Of a DNA stretch of 64,000 nucleotides, positions 55,292 to 62,085 are shown piece after piece. Under the pieces are notes generated by a model that did not search any database, had not been told where the DNA came from, and was given only the letters and a program-made list of their open reading frames with translations. The stretch covers positions 310,001-374,000 of the forward strand of contig NZ_JALPVL010000011.1 of assembly GCF_023544465.1 (NCBI RefSeq). The letters run 5' to 3'. The translations under genes were made by a program, and so were the position numbers. Within the stretch, counting starts at the first letter, position 1. Each line of letters begins with the position of its first letter. The stretch is from Paractinoplanes maris (GTDB lineage Bacteria > Actinomycetota > Actinomycetes > Mycobacteriales > Micromonosporaceae).

Positions 55292-57175
55292 GCACTCATC
55301 CAAGAGCGAAAGAGTGTCCTCTGCGGGTGGGACCTCGTCGACGTCCTGCAGATATTCATCGAAGTCGGAGAAGTCGACCGTCCAATGCGTGACTGCCCAG
55401 TCAGCCAGTCGTCGTTGTCGTTCCAGGATTTGGGTGGGTCCCCATTCGGACAGCGAAGCCAACTCTTGTTCCTGCGCGAGCGGCGCCTGGGCATAACATG
55501 CGGTTCGAGGGATTCCTGGGCCGGCCGCCCCTCGCTTGTCGGGGAAGTCTTTGTTCGAGTATGCGCTGTTGTCCCTGGTCAGCGTCAGATTACCCAGGCT
55601 CTGCACCAGGCGACGGTCCTGTTGCCGAGGGAAGAGTCGTCGCCAATATTCCGACGTGGCCGTCTGAGGATAAATGTGCTCAATCGTTTTCTCCCGTTTC
55701 CCACTATTGAAGAAAACATAGTCGACGTCGGGCTTGGCGCCCTTGAGCAGATGTAGCTCGTATTCGTAGAGGAAGTACTTCAAAGCTCCCCAGCGGTACC
55801 AGTTGTATTCGGTGATCATCAGGTTGGCGTAGACCTGGGCGTCGTCCGCGTAATACTCAACCAGTTGGCGTAGCCGCTGGTCCAGGACTTCGACGCTCAT
55901 ATTTCCGGTGAAGACCCGATTCGCCAGCCGATACAGTTGACCCTGGCCGGCATCGGATCGGTAGCCGCCGATCAGGTAGGTGCGCACTGCGAAACGACGG
56001 CAGAGGTCCACGATCCGGAGGTAACCTGTTGAGTCCGTTGGCGCCTTCTCGCGAAGGGCGATGAAAAGGGGAAGAAACACCGCGACAATTCCAGTGCGTG
56101 CGAGGTCATTGTGTGCGCTGCGCGCGTCTTTCGCCAGGTCACCGAACTCTTCAAATGACTGGACGTGCGGTCGCAGGCAGTCTGCGTAGGACTGCGCGGC
56201 TCGCGCGAGGGAATCGACGTACTCGCCGATCTCGGCCACCAGGAGATCCGGTTCGCTCGTGTATCGCGTCCTGGCATATTGTTCCTTGAGGGATTTCGTG
56301 CCTCTCCAGTGCACCGACACCGGGTTCGTCGAGGCGAGCCAATGTGCTCGCAGGAATTGGTCCTCACCGGCGGCGGACACCGCAGCAACCTCAAGGAGCA
56401 GGCGGTAGATTCGTGCCCAGGACCGGTTGATGCGTGCCGCGAGTTCCTGTCGCTGTCCGGTCGGTAAGCGTGCAGCCAGGAAAAGCAGGTAATTCTTGAC
56501 CTTCTCCAGCTCGGTGAGCGGCTTGCCGCGGTCGTTCAGTGTCTCGAAAATGACTCCTACCTCGGCCTGCTCGCTGAGCCGGTAGACGGTGAACTCCAGC
56601 TGAGTGATCAAAGCGTCGCGGAACCTCTGTAGCTGCCTGAGCGGTTCGTCCCCGGCCGCAATCTTGGCCACGTATGCACGGATCTGCAGGGCCGCGTCAA
56701 GGAGCCGGCGCCCAGAGACAGTGTCGGGAGCATGCACGGGTTTGCCCATGATGAGCGCTGACCAGATCGGCATGGCCTCATCGGCGAGTCGAAGCTTGGT
56801 ATGCGCCTGTCCATCTTTGATGTACGACAGGTAGTTGCTACGGATACCGTCAGCCACCGACTTGTGTCCGAGATCGTCGAAGGCGCGCCGAAGCTCATTG
56901 AGGAAGAGGCCGACCGTAGTGATTCGCTGTTGCCCGTCCACGATGTTGAGCTGGGCCAATGGACGTGAATCGTCGTCGATCAGCATGTTGGTCTCGCTGC
57001 CGAGGAGCACGAGCGTGCCGGTGTAGTGCTTGCCCGCCGGATCAAGCAGTTCCAAGTCGGTCAGGAAGTCCTGGACCTGCTCGTGTTCCCAGGCGTAGCC
57101 CCGCTGATAGTCGGGAATGGTGAGAACGTAAGGAATGAGTACCTGCGCCGCCGAGGCCAACTGCGTGGGTGTCAT
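55292..57175 (-). CDS. DUF262/DUF1524 (GmrSD-like) protein; stop codon apparently lost
   Basis: About 627 residues of recognisable protein from ATG 57175. DUF262 has the motif LNIVDGQQRITT and IPDYQRGYAW; the C-terminal DUF1524 His-Me nuclease part has KTIEHIYPQTA and LGNLTLTRDNSAYSNK. This pair defines GmrSD-type modification-dependent restriction and related phage-defence nucleases. The protein ends naturally near VDFSDFDEYLQD...LLDE, where the frame meets TGC (55292-55294) instead of a stop. The frame then runs antisense through the AA10 and GH48 genes to 53987 (1062 codons). Coding sequence is more A/T-rich than its neighbours, suggesting transfer. Confidence 0.8.
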
Positions 57176-57485
57176 CGGGACACCCTAGGAGCATTCTGAA
57201 GGAGGTAGCTCGTACTTGGAGGCAGATTTCCTTGTCGTCGGAGGCCGCACTATGAACGCCGGAGTCCGGCACTCGCATATCGGGCGAGCCGGCGGGTCGT
57301 CCTCGCGATCTCGATGGCACCTATCGGCTCCGGCGGCGTTCGACGGCGACCGCCAGCAGCGGTGCCGCTGCGAACGTCGCAGCGACTTGCAGGTACGTCA
57401 ACGGGCACCGGCCGGAGCTGGCCTGCGCCAGATGGTGGGAAGCCTCTTTAGCCGTTCTTAAGGCCTTGCTGGTGCACTGCGGCGC
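57176..57485. other. Intergenic region, possible coding remnant
   Basis: 310 bases between the divergent DUF262 and lipoprotein genes. On the minus strand 57321-57410 could encode LTYLQVAATFAAAPLLAVA and a basic end, like the last membrane helix of a lost transporter. This is weak. It should hold the promoters of both flanking genes, but none is clear. Confidence 0.4.
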
Positions 57486-57878
57486 ATGAGTCTTCGACGC
57501 GTTGTGGTGTGTTTGGTGGCGGTTGTGGCGCTGGGGTCGGCGGGGTGTTCGGGGTCGGCAAGCGGTAGGGGCTCGGACGTGGGTGCCGCTGAAGCGAAGC
57601 CGACCGTCGCTACGCAGGCGGCGGCCGCGGCTGAGGGATCGGCGGGTGGGGAAGAGGTTTGTGCGCACCTGAGCAAGGAGTTGCCGCGGATCGAGGCGGT
57701 CGGGTCCGAGGTCGGGGCGATGGCTCAGCTGACGATGAGCTTGGCCGGCTTCTATGAGACGCACGACAAGGTGGCTGACGGGAGTGCGCTCGACGCGCAG
57801 ACCGAGAAGGCCTGCCCGAAGGTGCGGGCGGCGATGTTGAAGGCGGCCGGGATGAAGAGCTTCGCCGACCTCGGATGA
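57486..57878 (+). CDS. Small lipoprotein of unknown function
   Basis: 130 residues from ATG 57486. Lipoprotein signal MSLRRVVVCLVAVVALGSAGC with Cys21 is written in two parts: RRVVVCLVAVVAL and GSAGC. The rest is Ala/Gly/Glu-rich with a helix near the end (KVRAAMLKAAGMKSF) and two Cys that may pair. No known domain. Just upstream of the P450 gene but separated from it by a likely operator. Confidence 0.75.
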   Translation: MSLRRVVVCLVAVVALGSAGCSGSASGRGSDVGAAEAKPTVATQAAAAAEGSAGGEEVCAHLSKELPRIEAVGSEVGAMAQLTMSLAGFYETHDKVADGSALDAQTEKACPKVRAAMLKAAGMKSFADLG

Positions 57879-57888
57879 AAACTGGCAT

Positions 57889-57906
57889 AGATAACGATCA
57901 TTGTCT
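57889..57906. promoter_or_regulatory. Candidate TetR operator before the P450 gene
   Basis: AGATAACGATCATTGTCT is an imperfect palindrome of the form AGAYAAYGATCRTTRTCT, with 14 of 18 positions symmetric. It ends 18 bases before the P450 ATG. A TetR gene lies convergent with the P450 gene. The link between them is inferred. Confidence 0.5.
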
Positions 57907-57924
57907 GCGACCACAATCGCCACT

Positions 57925-59142
57925 ATGGGCGACCACGGCGCGGCGGTGCGGGAATACGAGCTTTTCACTCCCGAGGTGATGGCGGACCCCAACGGCTTTC
58001 TGCACCGGGTGCGGGCGGAAAGTCCGCTGGCCTGGTTACCGCAGCTCGACGCCTATCTCCTCACCCGGTATGCGGACGTCAACGCGGCTCTGCGCAGCAA
58101 GCGGATGGACAGCGCCAACATGGCCCGCGTCCTGCAGCGGCTGGCGCCGGCGGAACAGCGGGAGCTGGCGCCGGTCCGCCGGTCCATCGAGATGTGGATG
58201 GGGCACACCGTGCCGGCCGACCACGTGCGCTTCCAGCAGCTGCTCAAGCGCTACTTCACGCCGGCGACGGTCGACCGGCTGCGGCCGCGGGTCCGGGAGT
58301 TCACCCACGAGCTCCTCGATGCCGTCGCCGCCAAGGGGCAGATGGACGTCGTACGGGATCTGGCCTATCCGTTGCCGGCCAACGTCATCGCCGAGTTGCT
58401 GGGGATGCCGGTGAGTGACCGGGAGCAGTTGCAGGCGTGGTCACGGGACATCGTGCCGATCTTCAGCAACGGTGACGTCCAGCAGCTGCGGACGGCGCAG
58501 CGCAGCATGCTCGAGATGCACGACTACCTGCGGCTCATCGCGGCCGACCGCCGCCGGGCGCCCCGCGAGGACGTCCTCAGCACGTTCGTGGCGGCCGAGG
58601 CCGAGGGCCTGATCACCGAGGACGAGGCGGTGGCCAACTGCGTGCTGCTGCTCTTCGCCGGTCATGAGACCACCGCCAACCTGATCGCCAACGGCCTCGT
58701 CCTGCTCTTCGGCAACCCGGATCAGCTGGCGTTGCTCCGCGAGGATCCCGGCCGGATGCCGTCGGCGGTCGAGGAGATGCTGCGCTGCGACGGCCCGGCC
58801 GGGATCATCGGCCGCGTCGCCCGCGAACCGGTCGAGCTGGCCGGGCACACCGTCCCGGCCGGTCGGCACGTCTACCTGGCACTGATGGCCGCGAACCGCG
58901 ATCCGGACGTCTTCGGAGACCCGGACCGCTTCGACGTGATGCGGGAGGGCAACCGGCACCTCAGTTTCGGCATGGGCACCTACTACTGCCTGGGTGCGGC
59001 GCTGGCCCGGATGGAGACCGACGAGTGCCTCCGGATCCTGCTCGACCGGTGCCCCGATCTCCGGCCCGCCTACCAGTCGCCGGATTGGCTGCCCTCGGCG
59101 CCGCTCGGGCATCGGCTGGGCTCCTTGCCGGTCACGTTCTGA
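57925..59142 (+). CDS. Cytochrome P450
   Basis: 405 residues from ATG 57925; a TTG at 57901 is possible but less likely. Helix I LLLFAGHETTANLIANG, ExxR in VEEMLR, DPDRFD in the meander, and the haem-binding loop FGMGTYYCLGAA with Cys355 are all intact. It is a class I soluble P450 that needs external redox partners; none is in the window. Substrate unknown. It is convergent with a TetR gene (18 bases between stops) and 46 bases downstream of a lipoprotein gene. Possible link to the small peptide and DsbA gene on the opposite strand is discussed in the findings. Confidence 0.93.
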   Translation: MGDHGAAVREYELFTPEVMADPNGFLHRVRAESPLAWLPQLDAYLLTRYADVNAALRSKRMDSANMARVLQRLAPAEQRELAPVRRSIEMWMGHTVPADHVRFQQLLKRYFTPATVDRLRPRVREFTHELLDAVAAKGQMDVVRDLAYPLPANVIAELLGMPVSDREQLQAWSRDIVPIFSNGDVQQLRTAQRSMLEMHDYLRLIAADRRRAPREDVLSTFVAAEAEGLITEDEAVANCVLLLFAGHETTANLIANGLVLLFGNPDQLALLREDPGRMPSAVEEMLRCDGPAGIIGRVAREPVELAGHTVPAGRHVYLALMAANRDPDVFGDPDRFDVMREGNRHLSFGMGTYYCLGAALARMETDECLRILLDRCPDLRPAYQSPDWLPSAPLGHRLGSLPVTF

Positions 59143-59160
59143 GCACCGAACGGTACGCGG

Positions 59161-59718
59161 TCAGCCTCGGGCGGCGCGGAGGCCACGCAGGACGAAGTCC
59201 AGGCGGCGGTGGTAGTCGTCGCGGGTCTGCTGGTCGCAGGCCCGCACGATGACGCCGCGTTCGAGGATCAGGTAGGTCAGGTCGTCGGGGGTGAGGTCGG
59301 CGCGGACGACGCCGGCCGTCTGGGCCTCGTGCAGCAGGCGGCGGCCGAACTGGCAGGCGCGCTCGAAGAGCGTGGTCAGCGGCTCGGAGTCGGGGGGCAC
59401 GCGCATCAGGACGTCGTTGGCGGCGGGCTCGTCGTATTGCAGGAGCCAGGTGCGCAGCAGGTATTCCTCGAAGCGGAGCAGGGGGCCGTCGAGGGCGTCC
59501 ACCGCCTCGATGATGTCGCCGATGCGGGCCGCCACCAACTCCTCGACCACCGCGTCGATCAGGCCGGTGCGGCTGCCGAAGCGGTGATAGATGGTGCCCT
59601 TGCTGACGCCGGCGGCCCGGGCCACCTCGTCGAGCGGGGTGGTCAGGCCGCCGGTGCGGAAGACGTCGAGGGCGGCGCGGCGGATGCCCTCGACGTTGCG
59701 CCGTGCGTCGGCTCTCAC
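59161..59718 (-). CDS. TetR-family regulator
   Basis: 185 residues from GTG 59718, which overlaps the TGA of the DsbA-like gene by 4 bases; an in-frame ATG at 59745 is less likely. Helix-turn-helix: LDEVARAAGVSKGTIYHRFG, preceded by IRRAALDVFRTGG. The C-terminal ligand domain is Leu/Arg-rich. Third gene of the small peptide operon, so autoregulation at the palindromes 60542-60571 is likely. The P450 operator may be a second target. Confidence 0.92.
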   Translation of the reverse strand: MRADARRNVEGIRRAALDVFRTGGLTTPLDEVARAAGVSKGTIYHRFGSRTGLIDAVVEELVAARIGDIIEAVDALDGPLLRFEEYLLRTWLLQYDEPAANDVLMRVPPDSEPLTTLFERACQFGRRLLHEAQTAGVVRADLTPDDLTYLILERGVIVRACDQQTRDDYHRRLDFVLRGLRAARG

Positions 59719-60401
59719 GCGGGTGAGGCTGCCCGGTCCTGCCACGTGATGTCGAGGGCGCGGCGGAACATCTCGACCGGTTGGGCACCGGAGACGGCCC
59801 GTTTGTTGTCGAAGACGAAGAACGGGACGCCGCTGATGCCGAGCTCGCGGGCCCGGGCGAGGTCGGCGCGGATGTCCTGCTCGTAAGCCTTGGTCTCGAG
59901 CGCCGTCACGGCGGCGGAACGGTCCAGCCCCAGGTCGGCGGCCAGGTCGGCCAGCACCTCGTGGTCAGCCAGGTTGAGGCCGTCGGTGAACTCGGCCCGG
60001 AACAGGCGGTCGACCATCGGCAGCTCCTGGCCGTGGGCCTTGGCCAGGTGAATCATCCGGTGGGCGTCGAGCGTATTGATCATCATCGACCGGGGGAACT
60101 GATAGTCCAGGCCGGACTCGGCGCCCCGGGCGGCCAGCTGGGCGTGCGACGCCTCGATCTGGGCCGGGGGCATGCCGTACTGCTGGGCCAGGTAGTTGTC
60201 GGCCAGGACGGCCTCGCCGACCGGGAAGCCCGGGTTGAGCTGGAAGCTGTGATAGCGGACCTGCACCGAGGAGCCGTGCGGGAACTGCTCGACGGCCTCC
60301 TTGAGGACGGCGTTGCCCAGGTAGCAGAACGGGCACACGACGTCGCTCCAGACGTCGATCACGATCGGCTCGGCGGCACGGCCGAAGACGCTGCTGGTCA
60401 T
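59715..60401 (-). CDS. DsbA-family thiol-disulfide oxidoreductase (FrnE-like)
   Basis: 228 residues from ATG 60401; GTG 60413 is possible. WSDVVCPFCYLGNAVLKEAV contains the CPFC active site at Cys23-Cys26. FQLNPGFPVGEA, GVPFFVFDNKRAVSGAQP (cis-Pro region) complete the FrnE-type DsbA fold, about 220 residues, without a signal peptide, so cytoplasmic. Its ATG overlaps the stop of a 48-residue open frame (TGATG), so the two are translated together. The partner could be that peptide, whose C-terminus has two Cys. Confidence 0.92.
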   Translation of the reverse strand: MTSSVFGRAAEPIVIDVWSDVVCPFCYLGNAVLKEAVEQFPHGSSVQVRYHSFQLNPGFPVGEAVLADNYLAQQYGMPPAQIEASHAQLAARGAESGLDYQFPRSMMINTLDAHRMIHLAKAHGQELPMVDRLFRAEFTDGLNLADHEVLADLAADLGLDRSAAVTALETKAYEQDIRADLARARELGISGVPFFVFDNKRAVSGAQPVEMFRRALDITWQDRAASPA

Positions 60402-60547
60402 CAGTCGCACCACCCGTCGACCGCGCAGACGCCGGAGTCATCGGACGACTCAAGCATGATCAGCGGCGCGGGAGCCGGCTCGGCGGCCCCCGCCTCGACC
60501 AGGTCGTCGGTCTCGACGACGAGCGGCTCAGTGCTACTTGCTTGCAT
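60401..60547 (-). CDS. 48-residue acidic peptide with Cys/Trp C-terminus, coupled to DsbA gene
   Basis: ATG 60547 to TGA 60401. The first 30 residues are Thr/Glu/Ala/Pro-rich (STEPLVVETDDLVEAGAA), then PLIMLESSDDSGVCAVDGWC ends in Asp. No signal peptide. It overlaps the DsbA-like gene by one base (TGATG). A leaderless promoter fits exactly (TTGGCC, 18 bp, TAACTT, 7 nt). This pattern, an acidic leader followed by a short Cys-containing end, resembles RiPP precursors, but no known RiPP family is matched with certainty. It is too short for usual gene callers. Confidence 0.65.
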   Translation of the reverse strand: MQASSTEPLVVETDDLVEAGAAEPAPAPLIMLESSDDSGVCAVDGWCD

Positions 60548-60584
60548 AGTCAACAAGTTACCAGCAACTTGACGCCGCGGCCAA
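60542..60584 (-). promoter_or_regulatory. Leaderless promoter and operator of the peptide-DsbA-TetR operon
   Basis: Minus strand -35 TTGGCC (60584-60579), an 18-bp spacer and -10 TAACTT (60560-60555), then 7 nt to the ATG at 60547. Two dyads overlap it: TTGCATAGTCAA (60542-60553) at the start and CAAGTT-N6-AACTTG (60554-60571) over the -10. Such symmetry fits binding by the TetR protein of the operon. Inferred. Confidence 0.6.
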
Positions 60585-60591
60585 GATAGTG

Positions 60592-60616
60592 ACTTTCGGC
60601 ATCGCGAACCGAAAGT
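60592..60616. promoter_or_regulatory. Inverted repeat upstream of the SGNH-GH115 operon
   Basis: ACTTTCGG (60592-60599) and CCGAAAGT (60609-60616) form a perfect 8-bp inverted repeat with a 9-nt centre, about 180 bases before the SGNH gene. A related CCGAAACTTCCGG occurs near 60730. Dyads with CGAAAG are reported near streptomycete xylan genes, so it may bind a xylan regulator. Assignment uncertain. Confidence 0.4.
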
Positions 60617-60795
60617 TCCGACGTATTACTAAGATCGATCGTCAATAAACATGGTCATGATCCAGGTTCTTGTTCTTGACGACATAGATGAGCGCCTTTA
60701 CGTTACGAGGGACCGTCCGATGTGTTTCCGAAACTTCCGGCCACCGCGGAAGCTTCGGCGCTTGCTGATCCCGGCGGCCGTGAAGGAGCTCCCGC

Positions 60796-62085
60796 ATGCC
60801 CACCCGACGCGAATTGCTCGCTCTGACCTCCGGCGCGGCCGTCACCGCCGCGGCCGGGCTTCCCGCCTCCGCCCAAGCCGCCGCCCCGCACGAGAGCAAC
60901 GGGCACGAGAACGACTGGACAGCCACCTGGGCCGCGGCCCCGACGACCATCCCGCCCGGCTCGCCGACCGTCCTGGCCAACCAGACCGTGCGGCAGATCG
61001 TCCACTGCAGCGCCGGTGGCGACGAGATCCGCATCCGGGTCACCAACGAGTTCGGCAACGGCCCGCTGCGCATCGGCGCGGTCCGGGTCGCTCTGCGCGC
61101 CGGCGAGGGCGCCAGCACCCGGACCGTCCCGGGCACCGACCGCCGGGTGACCTTCAGCAACCGGGCCGGGCTGACCATCCCGGCCGGGTCGCCGCTGGTC
61201 AGCGACCCGGTCCGGTTGCGTGTCGCGCCCGGCGCCGACCTGGCCATCAGCCTCTACCTGCCCGCCCGCACGCCGGTCACCACGCTGGCCGCGTTCGCCT
61301 TTCAGGACAACGTCATCGCCGACGGCGATGTCACCGCCGCGCGCTCGGTCACCCCGGTCGCGACCATCGGGCAGTACCTGTTCCTCTCCGGCGTCGCGGT
61401 GAGCGACGGCGGCCCGGCGATCGTCACCCTGGGCGACTCGATCACGAACGGTGCCAACACGCAGAACAACAGCAATCACCGCTGGCCCGACCTGCTCGCC
61501 GCGCGGCTGCGGGAAGCGCATGGGCGCACCCTGGGCGTGGCCAACGTCGGCATCTCGGGCAACCGCCTGCTGCACGACCCGAACCCCGCCCCCGGCAGCG
61601 ACGCGGAGACCTTCGCCGCGTACTTCGGGCACAGCGCCCTGCGCCGGTTCGACCGGGACGTCGTCGCACAGCCCGGCGCCCGCTTCCTCATCGTGCTGCT
61701 CGGCGTCAACGATCTCGGCCACCCGGGCACGGTCGCGCCGGAGTCCGAAGTGGTCACCGCCGACGACCTGATCGCCGGGCACCGCCAGCTGATCGCCCGC
61801 GCGCACGCGGCCGGGCTGGTCGCCGTCGGCGGCACGATCCTGCCGTTCAAGGGCGACACGCTCGGCTTCTACACCGAGGCCAACGAGCGCAAGCGGGACG
61901 TGCTCAACCGCTGGATCCGGGCCGGCGGCGAGTACGACGGTGTGGCCGACTTCGACCGGGCCATGCGCGACCCGGCCGACCCACTGCGGCTCAATCCGGC
62001 CTACGACAGCGGTGACGGCCTGCATCCCAACGACGCCGGCATGGCCGTGATGGCCGACGCCGTGCCGCTGAGGATGTTCGCATGA
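60796..62085 (+). CDS. SGNH/GDSL esterase, Tat-exported
   Basis: 429 residues from ATG 60796 (AAGGAG 7 nt upstream). A Tat-like signal MPTRRELLALTSGAAVTAAAG is written here in two parts: TRRELLALTS and GAAVTAAAG. After a beta-rich N-terminal domain the GDSL-type core has VTLGDSITNG (Ser nucleophile near residue 215), SGNRLL, VLLGVNDLGH and DGLHPND with the catalytic Asp-His. It probably removes acetyl or acyl groups from polysaccharide or other secreted substrates. Its stop overlaps the ATG of the GH115 gene (ATGA), so it likely acts with that xylan enzyme. Confidence 0.9.
   Translation: MPTRRELLALTSGAAVTAAAGLPASAQAAAPHESNGHENDWTATWAAAPTTIPPGSPTVLANQTVRQIVHCSAGGDEIRIRVTNEFGNGPLRIGAVRVALRAGEGASTRTVPGTDRRVTFSNRAGLTIPAGSPLVSDPVRLRVAPGADLAISLYLPARTPVTTLAAFAFQDNVIADGDVTAARSVTPVATIGQYLFLSGVAVSDGGPAIVTLGDSITNGANTQNNSNHRWPDLLAARLREAHGRTLGVANVGISGNRLLHDPNPAPGSDAETFAAYFGHSALRRFDRDVVAQPGARFLIVLLGVNDLGHPGTVAPESEVVTADDLIAGHRQLIARAHAAGLVAVGGTILPFKGDTLGFYTEANERKRDVLNRWIRAGGEYDGVADFDRAMRDPADPLRLNPAYDSGDGLHPNDAGMAVMADAVPLRMFA

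Noticed and set aside
57321..57410. Possible C-terminal membrane-helix remnant on the minus strand
   Set aside because: Too short and without a matching upstream part; noted only as a possibility in the gap entry.
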